Of a DNA stretch of 64,000 nt, positions 1-12,442 are shown in pieces (the stretch's first letter is position 1; every line of letters starts with the position of its first letter). The notes beneath the pieces are model-generated. The model worked only from the letters and a program-made list of their open reading frames with translations. It was not told the origin of the DNA and did no database searches. The stretch is from positions 28,860,501-28,924,500 of the forward strand of contig OY756957.1 in the NCBI GenBank assembly GCA_963580455.1. The letters run 5' to 3'. The DNA is from Euonymus europaeus. Taxonomy: Eukaryota; Streptophyta; Magnoliopsida; Celastrales; Celastraceae. The position numbers were made by a program, and so were the translations under genes.

Positions 1-1149
1 TGCACTTGTTTAGATTACATATATAAATTGAAAACAAAGAATTATAGGTAGCGAATACATAGTCTTTTATATGTGTGCACATGCTGATTATATGTACACT
101 TTTTGTTCACTTTTCACATATATTTATTCACTATTCATATATATATGGAAAATCTTGAAAAATATCACGTATCACTGCATAATTACATTTTATCAATTAA
201 ATTATCTTATAATATAATTCATAATTTGATTATTTGTAATCAAAATTCTTGCACATACGCATAGCTAGGGTTTACAGTCAGGTTCCACCAAGAGTTTACG
301 GCTCCCCCCATTACAGCCCCATAAGAAGATAAATGAGCTAATCGCGGGCCTCTCCTCCAGCCAACGTCTCTCTTTCTCAGTCTTCATCTTTATCTCAGGC
401 GCTTTTCCTATTTCTCTCGACATCCTCCTTCAATCAATGATTCAATTTTCATTTTCTTTCCCACGCGGTTGAGATGAAGAAAGGGACGACGGTGGTGACG
501 CAAATGATTATGGTGACGAAGATGGTTGAGATTCTGCTGTTATCTTGCTGCCCACGTAATGAACTCCTGGGATTCCAGATTTGGTTTGCCGGCTAGGTGA
601 GGCGCCGCTCCTTCTGTTGCGAAAGGCAGTCTCAACGTCCTTGACCTCAATTCCAATGGCAAGGACAGCGAGGCAATTGAGTGGCGGCGCAGCAAGAGAG
701 GCGCGATCAAAGGTAGGAATAAATATGGTGGCGGAGGGGATTAGGGCAAGAATGTTTGTTTTCATAAATTCTTTCTAATTAATTTCATTAATCTAGGCCC
801 AATTATCCACTCACTTTTGTATGGGCCACCTCTTTGGACCCTTCAAATGTGCCTCTTTGAATCTATCACCAGACACCCAATAGGACAATAGGCAAAATCA
901 TAGAAACATGAAATTGCAAGGCCGAAAGGCAACCGTAAAGAGAAATTAATTAGTGAACAATACTGTAATAATTACTTAGTTATGTCATATTATAGGATAA
1001 AAACTAGGCATCAATTTATGTAATTGAGTCGATCCCCTTACATTATTGAGCAGCAGGGTAGCATCATATACCAAAGAGACTTGGAAAGCTCTTTTCTAAG
1101 AAGTAGCTAGGAAGAACAAACTCGAAAGCTAGATTGGGTTCACATATGG
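1..1149. other. Intergenic region with a type-1 gene relic at about 240-345
   Basis: Mostly AT-rich with no supported gene. At about 260-345 the order of motifs (a gctaggg stretch, then a caggttccacca stretch, then a degenerate cccataagaaga stretch) matches the 3' end of the type-1 coiled-coil genes at 12380-12480 and 1150-1200. I read it as a decayed extra copy of that family. Short open frames around 508-778 overlap on both strands and show no family signature. Confidence 0.45.
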
Positions 1150-1858
1150 CTAGTAATCGGCTCCACCATTACCGATGCATAAGAAGGCAAGCAGGAGCAT
1201 ATAGTACACATTGAGGGCGACGTTTTCCTCAATGGTCAGCTTCTTCTTCTCCTCGAACATTCCAGCGTCTTCTGATTCCATCTCTTCCAGTTTGGCATTC
1301 ATTTCAAGTAGCTCCTTCTTCATGCATTCTGTTTCCGTCCTCTGCTTTGAAACCTTCGCTCTCAGCTTCTCAAGTACTGTACCCTTTCATTTAGTTTTAA
1401 TTGGGAGAAAGAAATGAGAAGTACTTGTTAAAATTTAAGGGGAAGAAATTCAATATTTATAAGAAATATAATGGTACGGATCTACCTCAAACCTCATTGC
1501 ACGAGAGCGCAGCCGTATTCCAGTATTGAATTTGACCTTTTTCTGTGTCATCACTGAGATGAGTGATCCCCTCGTGTGATTACCTACATGAGTTTGGAGA
1601 GGCAGAGATTTGTCAGTAAATATATATATACACACACACTCGTCACTCCATAATCATTATTGTAGAAATTCTTAGCTCGGATGTTCAAATAGCCATTCAG
1701 ATTGATGAATGATTATGAAGAGGGAGCGAAGGAGAAATATTTATAGTGCAGCGGCGGAACAGAAATCTGGATCAAGACTCTGTGACTCTAATATTGTCCA
1801 GTGTAGAATGGAATAGAGAGGGAGATGGAGAGGGAAGGGAGACACTACCTTCAGTCAT
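1150..1858 (-). CDS. Small coiled-coil protein, type 1, copy A (98 aa, three exons)
   Basis: The family is not recognised. The model is exon 1 1849-1858 (ATGACTGAAG), exon 2 1486-1553 and exon 3 1150-1368, with GT-AG introns and matching phases. The protein starts MTEVMTQKKVKF. It has a basic stretch (IRLRSRAMR), then a charged heptad-like helix of about 55 residues, then a hydrophobic tail (VYYMLLLAFLC) and ends in GNGGADY. The tail could anchor a membrane or pack against a partner; that is inference. The same intron positions and tail occur in copies B (12443-12989) and D (20504-20944), which supports the model. The short exon 1 is chosen because its phase joins exactly to exon 2. The exon 3 acceptor (ttgag, 1369-1373) is the weakest point. 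Confidence 0.55.
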
Positions 1859-1930
1859 TTCTTGCTAGCTTTTTGTTGTGATCAGGTTAGTTCTTCTTCT
1901 GTTGCATTTCTAAATGTAGGTAACAGATGA

Positions 1931-1938
1931 TATTTATA
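1931..1938 (-). promoter_or_regulatory. TATA box of copy A
   Basis: TATAAATA on the minus strand, about 75-80 bases upstream of the copy A start codon. The same octamer precedes copies B, D, E and F. Confidence 0.55.
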
Positions 1939-2104
1939 ATAACTATCTTGAGGTCCACGTCTACCAATTAAGGACGCTGATGCTTGGGGACTGTTTGCGG
2001 ACTCTGATTCTTCAAGTGATCCTGTTTGCGGATTTGGATGCGTCTGCGGAAGTGCATGTTTGTGTGTGACTTTTCAAACCCTCTCTCTTTTGGTCGACTT
2101 GGAT

Positions 2105-2143
2105 AGCGCGATAGGAGATCCACGTCGACCAAAGTCGCGCGAT
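2105..2143 (-). promoter_or_regulatory. CG-rich upstream motif of copy A
   Basis: tagcgcgata and tcgcgcgat lie within 40 bases, about 170-200 bases upstream of the TATA box. CG dinucleotides are otherwise rare here. Similar motifs occur upstream of the other family members. Confidence 0.4.
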
Positions 2144-2559
2144 TTGCAAGAATACTTTGTCCTTCGAATGGGATGGGGAAAGAGAAAGTGGAAAACCCGG
2201 AGATTTCATGATTTTATTTGATGGATGGATGATGTAGCATTACTCTTTCTTTCATTCATCCTTCACATATGGATTGATAGAAATGTATATATATATATAT
2301 ACATCAAATAGCATGTGCTTTCTTGTCCGTCATTCTTTCTATTAATTTATATAAAATTATCTACAATATCTACAAGTAAGCAAAACACATATCTCATACA
2401 GTCACATCAGCAAAATACATTTTTCAATACAGCCACATCATCAACTAATGACCCAACAACTTACACACCATTGTGGTTGCCCTAACTTGTTGACATGGTC
2501 AAAGAAGAGAGGCTATTTTCATGACCTGGTCGTTTTCACAAAGATTTCACCCAAGCACA

Positions 2560-3050
2560 ACGTATGCATTGTCATTGTTGCCTCACCTCTCTCACAAACA
2601 CATCTTAATCTGCTCCGTACCACATCCTTAATTGGCATTGTCCATCTCAACATTCATCAATTCCTTGTTGCTTTGCCATCAAATCCATGGGAATCAAAGA
2701 AACATGAATTTTGTCTCTGAAATCTGCGAATATCATAAGCTTATAATTAAGGAATTTATGCTATACATTCTACCGAAAAGGAGGCATATCTATTTTGTGA
2801 GTTTGACTTGAATGCAACTCGTAAAAGAGTGGATAGCGTCCACCCTTGATGTCGTATTCATTTGTTTTATTCCCACAATTAAGGGCTTAAAGCCTTGAAT
2901 GCTTATAAAAAGGACTTAAATGGATCTTTTTATTCTTTTAGATCATTTGAAAGACACGAGGGGGTGGAACTCTTTGTACTTCTTCAGCACTTGTCTCTGC
3001 CCCCGTGCAAGTTCACCCCTCACAAGATCAGAGTCACAGTTTCTTTATTC
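2560..3050 (-). pseudogene. Decayed type-2 coiled-coil gene copy
   Basis: The stretch at 2640-2715 aligns by eye with the third-exon region of the type-2 gene at 24240-24300 (shared catctN..attcatcaa and aatcaaag blocks). The stretch at 2967-3008 (cttcttcagcacttgtctctg) aligns with the coding block at 24545-24575. The frame is not kept. A LINE tail is inserted immediately downstream at 3066-3295. Confidence 0.4.
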
Positions 3051-3065
3051 AACAGTGTACAAGTA

Positions 3066-3295
3066 CATGCAAGCCATGCTGCTGGTTTTGTGCTGATGTT
3101 TAGCCGATAATGTGCTGCAGTTCTCTCTCCTTCTGCTGGTTTTCTTCTTCGTTGTGGTCTTGTGCTCTAGGTGGTCTAGGTCCATTGTTTTTCTTGTGCC
3201 TTTTATTCTCTTTGTCACTTCGATATTCCTCCGCCACAGGCGAGACTATTAATAAAATTAATGAGATACCGTCCTCTTTTATCAAAAAAAAAAAA
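3066..3295 (+). mobile_element. 5'-truncated LINE (L1-like) tail with 15-bp target duplication
   Basis: About 230 bases end in a run of A. They are flanked by a perfect 15-bp direct repeat, aacagtgtacaagta, at 3051-3065 and 3296-3310. The last 60 bases (attaataaaattaatgagat, then a gtcctcttttatcaaaaa block) match, on the other strand, the mini-insertion at 22122-22190. Both therefore come from the same LINE family. A homologous segment around 14500-14580 lacks the insertion. Confidence 0.75.
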
Positions 3296-3348
3296 AACAG
3301 TGTACAAGTAAATAAATATATTATGACCTTAAAATGAAAACATAATGC

Positions 3349-3352
<4 letters not shown>

Positions 3353-3391
<39 letters not shown>
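3353..3391. repeat. (AT)n microsatellite
   Basis: An uninterrupted AT/TA run of about 38 bases. It lies in the duplicated segment and is missing from the homologous copy near 14580. Confidence 0.9.
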
Positions 3392-3393
<2 letters not shown>

Positions 3394-3599
3394 AATGGTC
3401 ACATACGGACGCATGTATTTACGCAGCTCTCATTTCCCCACTCCAAAAAATGTCTTTACAATAATAGAAAGAAATTCTAAAGTCTTGAAAGTGAGCATTG
3501 GAGGGTCAAAGAAGAAAAAAAAATAGAGAAAAATGGCAACAAGGTCAAAAGATTGGCCCTTTTGTTTTTGTTTTTTTGTTGGGGCATCTTTTTTTTTTG

Positions 3600-3840
3600 T
3601 TCTTTTTTATATAAAAGACTTGATCACATAATTTAATAGATAAACTTTTTGGGGACATTTTTTTTTATATATATAAAAAGACTTGACCACCATAATTTAA
3701 TAGATAACCCCTTTGGGGGGCTACCATCTTTTTTTTCCCTTATAATAAGGCTTGGTCACAAAATTTAATAAATAAGCCCTCATCAATGTCGATGATTAAG
3801 GCTTGGTCACAAAATTTAATAAATAAGCCCTCATCAATAC
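3600..3840. repeat. Imperfect tandem repeat around a LINE end
   Basis: Four imperfect copies of a unit containing a cttg(a/g)tcaca..atttaata(g/a)ata core, separated by T-runs. They lie on both sides of the T-run at 3729-3736 that marks the LINE 3' end. Nested insertion or a repeated LINE 3'UTR could both explain this. Confidence 0.5.
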
Positions 3841-6120
3841 CGATGAATATCAATGAACAAAAGCAATCAGCTGCACAAATACACTTACCCTGAAACACAA
3901 CATCCCTTGAGACTCCTAAACTTTACAACCAAAGAATAAGATCTTCAGCGCCATGGACTCCACCTTTGGCAAGCCAATCAACCACCCATTCTTTTCTCTA
4001 GGAATATTCACCATTGTAACATTAGGTAGTTCAAGTGAGAACGTTTCGGGAATCCGATTCATCAATGATGTCTGCACCAGCAAACTCAAAATAAGACAAG
4101 GTTAGTTCCAAAGCCTTTGATACAGCCCATAGCTCAGCTTCATTTGATTCACAGGTTCAACGAAATAGGAGAAAAGGCCAATGCTACTCCCAAATTCGTC
4201 ATGCCAAATACCACCTATGCCTACAGGGTCCGGTTTCCCTAATGAGGACCCATCCACATTCCATTTGAACATCCCATGTGGTGGGGGAGACCATGCAAGT
4301 TGTCTTACCGGACATAGTTTATGAGGATTAGACCACACTTTTAAACCACAGGAGAAAGATAACTGAGAGCTTGAATATGGGAAATTTAGTTGAGATGGGG
4401 AGATCCATAGATGTAATCTTACAAAAATTAATGAGAGAACATTAGCCCAATCTGGCGACTTTCCTTTGAAGATTATGTCATTACGTTCTTTCCAAATCGA
4501 CTAAACATTCACGAAGAACAACATTAACCACCACTTCTTTTGCCAATAGCCTTTGTCCCCCAAGCTTAACCGTTACTCAAACAAGCTACATATGTCACTA
4601 GTAGAACACCAACTTTGACCCCACCATTCCATCAGCTTGTACAACAAGAAAGAAGGGCCATCACACTGGCAGGAGAGGTGATCAATTGATTCCGACACAC
4701 AAGAGCATAAAGGACAGATATTTAGAGAAACAAGAATTATTCTTTTGTGAGAGAGAAGATCCCTTGTATATAGTTTCTTATTCAACAAAATCGACACAAA
4801 AATCTCCACTTTTGGAGGCACTAAGCCTTGCCACAGCTGTTCATAGCAACATGGAAAAATTGTGATTGCTGAGGGTAGGCTAATTTCAGAAATTTTTCGA
4901 CATAATGAAGAGACTGAGAAACAACCATCTGCCGAATATTTCCAAACTATTCTGTCTTGCTTGACTGGGGAGAGAATGAAGCTATCCAAATGATTTTTGA
5001 GCTCCTCCACTAAAACTTCCTCCCATTTGAATAGTCTCCTACGCCACATGAACTCCCAGTGCCAAGAGCCCATAGAACTCAACAAATGACCTTGTTGTAG
5101 TGATAATCTGAAGAGCCTCGGGTAAGAGTCTTTCAGAGAAGCTGATGATAACCAGCTATCTAGCCAAAATTTAGTTCTACCACCATTTCCTACCAAGTAA
5201 CAAACACCACCATGAAATAACCTGCCCGTGAAATAATTTTGGTCTGCCACCACACTCTCAATTGATCTCCACACAGGTGACGCAGTGGACATGTAAGGAA
5301 TATGAATAGTCTGATGTAGATACGATTTTCTTCATCATATTTCAAGTTGATGATCCTGCGCCCTAATGTCTTTTCCTCAATAAGATATCTCCAAGACCAT
5401 TTGAAGAGCAAAGCATTATTCCTTACATTGATATCTCCAATGCCTAGGCCACCTTCATACTTGACCCTAATAACTTGCTGCCAATTTATGCAATGTATTT
5501 TCCTTCTCTCTTCGGAGTCACCCCATAAGAAATCGCGCTGAATTCTCTCCAACTTTTTGCAACCAAGGATGGAATTTTGAAAAGCGACATGAAGTATATT
5601 GCGAGATAAGATAAAGCATATTTAATAAGAGTAACTCTACCTCCGATTGAAAGGTGTCTTCCTCGCCACTTTGTTAGTCGACATTGAAACTTCTCAATAA
5701 TTGGCCTCCATGTTCTTGCACGCTTGATGTTAGCGCCCAAAGGCATGCCAAGGTATTTTACAGGCAGGGATTCAGCTTTGACATGATGTTTGAGAGTCAT
5801 CTCTTGCACCCATTGATTGCAGCTTCCTAGTTGAGCTTTTGGAAAAATTGACTTTCAGGCCAGAAATAATTTGAAAATAGCACATGATTCTTTTAACAGC
5901 TAGTATGTGTTCCTCTTTAGCTTCGCAAAACATAAGTGTGTCATCCGCATAATGAATTTGTGACAAAGATAAGCTGTTCTTCTTGATAGATATGCGGGAA
6001 ATTAAGCCAAAGTCTACGGCTTTGAGTAGTAGCTGGTGAAGGCCTTCCGCAACAATATTAAATAAGAAAGGTGACAAAGGATCACCTTGTCTAAGCATTC
6101 CCAAATCCACTTCCGGGGGC
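3731..6120 (-). pseudogene. LINE (L1-like) reverse transcriptase relic, 5'-truncated and frameshifted
   Basis: A non-LTR retrotransposon on the minus strand, broken into several frames. In transcription order: reverse transcriptase core (5772-6110) with LRQGDPLSP and the YADDT catalytic motif; the RT C-terminal part (5486-5809) with KYLGMPLG and SIGGRVTLIK; a linker (5190-5552) with GGLGI; the zf-RVT region (4573-5292) with W..LVPPKVEIF and C..C...DH spacing; and a type-I RNase H-like end (4102-4338) with FKWNVDGSS. It ends in poly(A), seen as T's at 3729-3736. The endonuclease and most of ORF1 are absent. The repeat gggggNctaccatctt at 3715-3730 and 6115-6130 is the probable target-site duplication. 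Confidence 0.85.
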
Positions 6121-6720
6121 CTACCATCTTGGTTTCAACGTTTCATACAATGTGTACTTCTATTCAATCAAGACCATCCAATGATGAAAACAAGGACAAA
6201 GTCACATTGGCAGGCTCCACTTGAATGGTCTTCATTCAAAACGAACTGCAAATTCAGTGAATAGCAGAAGCTAGGAATTGATGCTATATATTCTACAGAA
6301 AAGGAGGCATGCCTTTCTCCTTGTACTTCTTCCTCACTTGTCTCTGCCCCAAGCTATGCAGTGAATTGTTCGTTGCTCACAAGGTCAGATTCACAATTTC
6401 TTTATATACAAGTAAATGAATATATTATGACCTTAAAATGAAAACATAAGGCATTTCTAAAGAGGATACACAGTTCAACATATCAAACATATTAATTAAG
6501 AAAAGAAATAATTTGTTATGGAAGTTGCCTGCTGCAAACTGGGAGTTATTTGAAAGTCTAAATTCAAGATGCAGCAGGCGCAATTCAAACCCAAAAACTC
6601 TGAGCTACTACTGGTCTTGAAGTTCACTGCAAGACTCATTGGTTCTCAGGTGAACAAAATTTCAATGATTATCCAGCTTGCAAAGAAAAGTCGATTTGTG
6701 TTACAAAACTGATTTAACTT
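6121..6720. repeat. Segmental duplication, copy 1 (matches 14185-14850 and partly 18050-18390)
   Basis: Long stretches match the 14.2-14.9 kb region closely, for example 6326-6440 with 14446-14570. The part around 6520-6620 also matches 18060-18150. It contains a short block like type-2 coding sequence (cttcttcctcacttgtctctg at about 6332). No intact gene. Confidence 0.75.
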
Positions 6721-8320
6721 CAGTGCAATGATATGTAATATAGGAGGAAACTACAAACTTTTAACACTTCACTAATATGCCACCAACGATAGAGATATTC
6801 CCTGACCTCCACAACTAGGAACCTCGCTAACAATAACCAGTATGGTAGAAATAGCAAATTGCATTTACACACAGGGGGTCCAGATAAAGCATACCTCAAA
6901 AAACTAACATTTCCATTTTCCAAGCCAATAGAAAGGAAACATTTTTTTTATTATGTACGTGTAGAGTCGATTATGAGTACTATATAAGAACTGAGAAATA
7001 AGCCTCCACTATCATGTACCACATAACTGAGACCACCACTCCATCTCATTATTCCCACATCAGATTCAACCTGATTGTCCCATACTTGAGTAAAAAAGAA
7101 CTGATCATGCAAAGGCATAAGCAGTAATAAGAACTTGTTGGAGTACGGCCAAAACAAAGGGGATTCCTATTGGAATTTGGGGGCACAATTCACCTTCCTT
7201 TTGTGTTACCGAGGTCCTATCAGAACTTGCATAACAGTGTCGATTTCAATATACAATTTAGACATTGTATATATCCCCAAATGCCTATCAGAGATATGGT
7301 GCATTTTAAAATAAGGGTTTTGGTAAAAAAAACCAATCCTATGTAAACCCAAAATAAGTGATAGGGTGTCTCGTAAATTGTGTGAATTTGTCTAACTTGG
7401 AAATAAGTACATCTTTGAATGATCCATCGCATTATTTTCTATGCTCATTAATTAAATAATTTCTCTCCCTAGCTGTCTTAGCCAATTTTCAGGTAATTAC
7501 GTACCAATATGTACTGTATGTGATAAATTTATCCTTGATTTTGCTGCCGAATTTAATTAGATGAAAATGCATGTGCAATAAATACTTTTGTTGTCACTTT
7601 AATTCTCTAGCTCCTGTCAAAATTGCAGATTTTATTTATCAATTATAAGCGAAATAAATTGTTTATTTGTGATTATATTGTTACATCAATTATTTTATAG
7701 TGAGTTAGTGATCTGTGATCCTTCAATTTTCGGTCCATTTAATGTTCATAGTATTACTTTTTTTTTTTAAAGTCTGAAGGGTTCTATTGGTTAACTAACA
7801 TATAAAATATAAAAGAATAGTAGATATAGGTGTCAAATTACATATCGAAGCAATCAACAGATCTATATAAAGCATTGTCATCCGTTAAATCAGCAACAGA
7901 AAAAAATAAAAATTTAATTGATAAATAAATAATGTGGTGGGAACCCCGCCAACTAGGCACTCGCAATTTTGGTGGTGCTTTCGCCAACCTAAATAGCTTT
8001 AGCCAAAATAAAATATATATAACTTAACATTAAAAAATAAAAATAAAATAAAATATATATTTTTAATTGTTAATTAAGATATTAATAGTTATGTTTTGTT
8101 TAAATTAAAGTTATTTTTAAAAAAATTGATGTTATAATCTAATATTACATGAAAATCAATGTTTTGGCGGAGCTTATTTTATTGGGTGCAAACACCCTTC
8201 CCAAAAAAGTCGTATATGAGTTTATAATTTTATATTTTATATAGACAAAGGTGGTTTGATTGATTTGAAAATATAGGTTTGGGTGTATAATATTTGAGTT
8301 TGTTTAGTGCATCCCTTTAA
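6721..8320. other. AT-rich intergenic DNA, partly duplicated
   Basis: 7098-7320 matches 14880-15010 in the same orientation, with an extra segment at about 7150-7210. The rest is AT-rich with T and A runs. No coding feature is supported. Confidence 0.5.
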
Positions 8321-8480
8321 CAATGTAGATTTTTGTCCTGGCAAAATCTTAGAATTTCTTTTAAAGCCTGTTGTCTATATACTTATGCCAATTTGTTGCT
8401 GCACTGGTCGCTTGAGGTTGTGGCATTAGGCTTGCATTATGCAATACCCACCCCAGGTCTTATCGATTCATACGATTGTC
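8320..8480. repeat. Inverted copy of the 15079-15225 segment
   Basis: Read on the minus strand, this matches 15079-15225 (shared blocks include gggtgggtattgcataatgc and tgcagcaacaaattggcata). A third copy in direct orientation is at about 19860-20000. Confidence 0.7.
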
Positions 8481-9241
8481 ATACCTCTTTAAGAAAACCC
8501 TTTTTTCTTTAACATGCCAGTGGCTTTCTCAGGCTACGAACGGAGCTTAGTCATACCATAGGGGTCGCTCTGAGACCTCTTGTCGAGGGTAAACGCTCCT
8601 TGCGCCGAATCCGTGTAATTACGTAATTTGTTAAAACATAATTATTTTATAATTTGTTTAACTACAGAAACCATAACAAAAGAGAACCGTTACTATGTGT
8701 AATCAATTTTTTAGATGCAAAATCACTTATTACATTGGTGTAATCAATTTTTTTCCCATATCATTTAGTTTTGTTTTTTTTTTTTGAAAAAATAAACTTT
8801 ATTGATAAAATCAACACCTCATCATATCATCATATTATACTATATATATATGGTGTATACTTTACATATTATTATTATGTGTTGACATTGAACTTGCAAA
8901 ATTTTTAAGTGAAACGGGGTTGATAAACTGTTTGTGAACAGACGAGAAATGGCAATTAATGCAACATTATGAGATATTAAAAATTAAAATGGATCAGCAG
9001 ATCCGACAATCTTATTCAAAAATAATAATAAAACAAAGAAGAAAATAAAAACAAATTAAATAATGGATTTGAGATGCCCAGCTGAATCCACTGTCTCGAC
9101 TCTTGATTAAACACTTTTATGCCAATTCGTCATATAAGTTGACAATATGAGAAAGAGCCACAATTTAGCAAATTATACATATTTTTCTGGAAAAGAGCTT
9201 TAACTTTCCATAACTGTAACTCCCCATGTGACAGGACATAT
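8481..9241. other. Intergenic; GC-richer insert then duplicated DNA
   Basis: 8481-8640 is less AT-rich than its surroundings and matches nothing else I can see in the window. 8648-8710 returns to the duplicated sequence in direct orientation (matches 15222-15280). No gene seen. Confidence 0.4.
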
Positions 9242-9740
9242 AATGAAGATCAGTGTTAACATAAGTTTAGTATTGGGCTTTATTCTTTTGGGCCTACAAT
9301 GAAGATCAGTGTTAACATAAGTTTAGTATTGAGCTTTATTCTTTGGGCCTACAAGGAAGATCAGTGTTAACGTGTTTAATATTGGGCTTTATTCTTTTGA
9401 GCCCGCAATGAAGATCAGAGTTAACGTAAGTTTAGTATTGGGCTTTATTCTTTTGGGCCTACAACGAAGATCAGTGTTAACATAAGTTTAGTATTGGGCT
9501 TTATTCTTTGGGACTACAAGGAAGATCAGTGTTAACATAAGTTTAATATTGGGCTTTATTCTTTTGAGCCCGCAATGAAGATCAGAGTTAAATAGTTAAT
9601 TGTTAATGTTAAGTGTTAACGTAAGTTTAGTATTGGGCTTTATTCTTTTGGGCCTCTAATGTAGATCAGTGTTAAGTGTTGTTAACGTAAGTTTAGTATT
9701 GGGCTTTATTCTTTTGGGCCTCCAATGAAGATCCGTGTTG
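9242..9740. repeat. Minisatellite, about 9 copies of a 56-bp unit
   Basis: Tandem copies of gaagatcagtgttaac followed by a taagtttagtattgggcttt block and attcttttgggcctac, with spacing of 54-80 bases. Some copies vary (gttaacgtaag or gttaacataag) and two carry small internal expansions near 9590 and 9675. Confidence 0.9.
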
Positions 9741-9929
9741 CTTATAAGGTTTTATTCTTTTGAGTAAATATCTCACTTCGTATTTAAAAAAAAGTTAATA
9801 ATTGGTTTCTTTTTATATAATATACTCCGTATTTTAATCTGATTTATGCTTTTGTGTGGTCTTGTTTATCTGCAAGGATTAATTAATTAAAAAATAATTG
9901 CATAAATAGTGATATCCAATAACCCATCT

Positions 9930-10230
9930 CTGTTCTCTTCTTTGAAACCTTGGCCTTTTGCTTTGGACTGTTGCCTTCCTTTAGTTTTGATTGGGCGAAC
10001 AAATGCGAACTTGTTTTAAAGATTATGATTCAATTGAAAGAAATGTAATGGTATAATGGTACGGACCTCAAGGCTCCTTCTCTTTGTCCTACATTCAGTC
10101 ATTTAAGGAAGGCGGTGTTGTGCTCTTCAGAAACAGCCACACTTTTTAAAGTTTTTACCAATCCTGGCTTCTAGTAAAGCATTTTCTTCTGCTGCCTTTC
10201 TAAAAATGGAGGGATGCATATTTATAGCTT
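9930..10230 (-). pseudogene. Relic of a type-1 coiled-coil gene
   Basis: 9950-10080 matches the exon-intron junction region of copy A (the tttgaaacct and tttagttttgattggg blocks), and 10105-10125 preserves the exon-1 start (ATGACTGAA on the minus strand). Exon 2 and the coiled-coil exon are mostly gone. Confidence 0.5.
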
Positions 10231-11697
10231 GATGTCGCAGGTTTGGGCCATGATGGAAGGTAAGAGGGTTACGGGTTGCAAAATTCTATCAGAACCAAAT
10301 GATTGATTTTTTTGATCCAAATTAAATTAAGTTTGGAGAAATTTCTGTCCATAAACAAAGATATTGTCTAGTTCAAAACAAGATTTGGATCCAAACATTA
10401 AATTTGTTTGATTTAATTGTCAGTAACTTAATCTGAATTGAGTTATTATTTGTCTTTATTAAAGTCAGTTTAATTGTGATCAATTAAATAGGTTGAAAAA
10501 ATAAAAACCAATCCAAAGCAATTTCGTTCTTGGGTAAGATGTCATCTGTAAGAAAAGAAGAAATGGCAACTTATGTACTCTCGTGGGATTTCGTTCTCGA
10601 GTAAGATGTTGTGTGTAAAAAAGAACAGATTGCAACTTCTATACTTTTGTGGGAACAAATGATAAATGAAAGAATTAGAGAGAATGAAAATTATATATTT
10701 TTTCAAAGGTGTGAAACTCTGACTCTCTATGTAAGTCCAAGAGTTGCCACTTTTTCCAGGATATTTTGTCCAATGGTCGTGTCCTTTTGTTCAATAATAG
10801 TTCCATACATACAACACACATTTTTCATAAATCAAATTTGATTATTTTGAAATAACCAACTCAACGACTTTTTGAACTACTCCTTTTGGGACCCACTTTG
10901 ACTCCTCGTTGCAATTTGCAACTGGCAAAGCCAGACCCAGACCCACAGCATTGGGGTCCCACAACTCGCGCGAATAAGCGGCACTTCACTTACTTTTGCA
11001 TCTCCACCGCTGACTGCATGCCATCATTCACTTGGAAGTTTAATGAAAGAGCAAATTGCTCACTACTCGATTTGATGAAATCCTCGGGAATCAATCAAGA
11101 TAGGAATTAATTACTTAATTATGAATCATTGTTGATGTAGTTTGATACACTCTTCATCTCATTTTAATTGTTATTTTTTCTTTTTTGAGATATCTCAAAA
11201 TACATATATATTTCAATAAATGAAAATTATTTTTTTTCATTTTTTCTCATTTTACTTTTAATTTGAAAAGTTCAACAACTAACTCAATAAGCATGCACAT
11301 TAATTAACCTTTTATGATGCCAAAGTATTTGTCATTATATATAAGAGTATAAACGTCAAATTAAAAGAGAATTAAATATTTTCTTAAACTGTGTCAAAAA
11401 ATGAGGGGAACAATTAATACGAACGGAGGGAGTATAATTAATTCTCCAACTACCTTTTCTACAAGTGATTCTGAAAACATACCTATGTATGTATCTATCT
11501 GTCCACAGGTGTGAAAGACACGAAGATAGCTTACGAGGTCTACTTTTTTGTCCTATCCAATAACTGTAATAAATTAATAATAACTGGAGAGAGAGAGGGA
11601 TTGCTGTTTTATGATTTTATCCCGTTTTACTGTACGTAGTTAGATTAGATGGGCTGTAATTAGCCCTAATTAATTAAATTCTAACCCTACATCTCAT
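10231..11697. other. AT-rich intergenic DNA
   Basis: No supported gene. Short open frames at 10611-10841 and 10886-11110 have no recognisable motif. Confidence 0.5.
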
Positions 11698-11985
11698 TTA
11701 ATTAAAAACCACCAAGTCTCTTCTCTTTCTCCTCTCCCTTCTTCTCATTCTCTCTTCATAACCCTTTGCCTTGTTGACTTTGTTGATTACCTCTTCGTGA
11801 TCATCAGATCGAGCCGCACTGAGGCGGAGCAACCGGAGGAGTAGCTTTTCTCGACACATCAGAATTCCACATTTCAGAGGTGAAGACAGCAAATCAGGCG
11901 AATACAGGAGTGATGAACAGAATAAGACCACCATCCATTGGTGGCTATTTGTGGGATATTGATACTCGCACTCCCACCAACCCAA
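11698..11985 (-). CDS. Hypothetical basic ORF (95 codons)
   Basis: An open frame that lies where a type-1 first exon could be. Its C-terminal third is very basic (a KVNKAKG block followed by an Arg-rich stretch) and ends in VVFN. The KVNKAKG block resembles KLNKANG in copy D, which may be chance. The N-terminal half reads like non-coding DNA. The true extent and start are unknown, and this may be a relic. Confidence 0.2.
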   Translation of the reverse strand: MGWWECEYQYPTNSHQWMVVLFCSSLLYSPDLLSSPLKCGILMCREKLLLRLLRLSAARSDDHEEVINKVNKAKGYEERMRRRERRKRRDLVVFN

Positions 11986-12442
11986 TATCAGTCCCCCCGT
12001 ACGTAATGCTCACCATGAATGACCACACACAGTTGGATCAATTCATCAGCATCTGCTGTGCTTCGGAGCGTACTTGTGCTTGAGAGGCTAAAGAATATTG
12101 GTAATGAAGAGGAGAGACGGAGAGCAAGAGAAAGAGACAAGAATGTGTATTCACCCAACTCATACAGATGAAGCTATCCATCAGACGTCGCCTTTTAACA
12201 GATTTGTTTTTGTCAAATCGCAATAAACAGAAGGAGAAGATTTCGTCTAAGGTTTTTATTTTTATTTGTTATCACTAGCTAGTTGATTGATGGTGCTGCC
12301 TGGTAAACAACTTAATAAGATTAACTCATACTTTGATTATTTATAATGGAAATCCTTCCACGTACACATAAGCATAGCTAGGCTAGGCAAGGGTTATTTT
12401 ACAGATAGTGATCATGCTCAAACAAGGATTTGCGGATAGTAA

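Noticed and set aside
2135..2143. CAMTA CGCG-box or E2F site in the cluster promoters
   Set aside because: tcgcgcga fails the VCGCGB consensus on both sides and lacks the TTT(C/G) arm of E2F sites, so no factor is named.
3100..3414. Minus-strand 104-codon ORF with a run of Tyr-Ile
   Set aside because: It is produced by the (AT)n microsatellite and the LINE tail.
9242..9740. Regular repeats reminiscent of a CRISPR array
   Set aside because: The whole unit repeats with no unique spacers, and the DNA is plant nuclear. It is a minisatellite.
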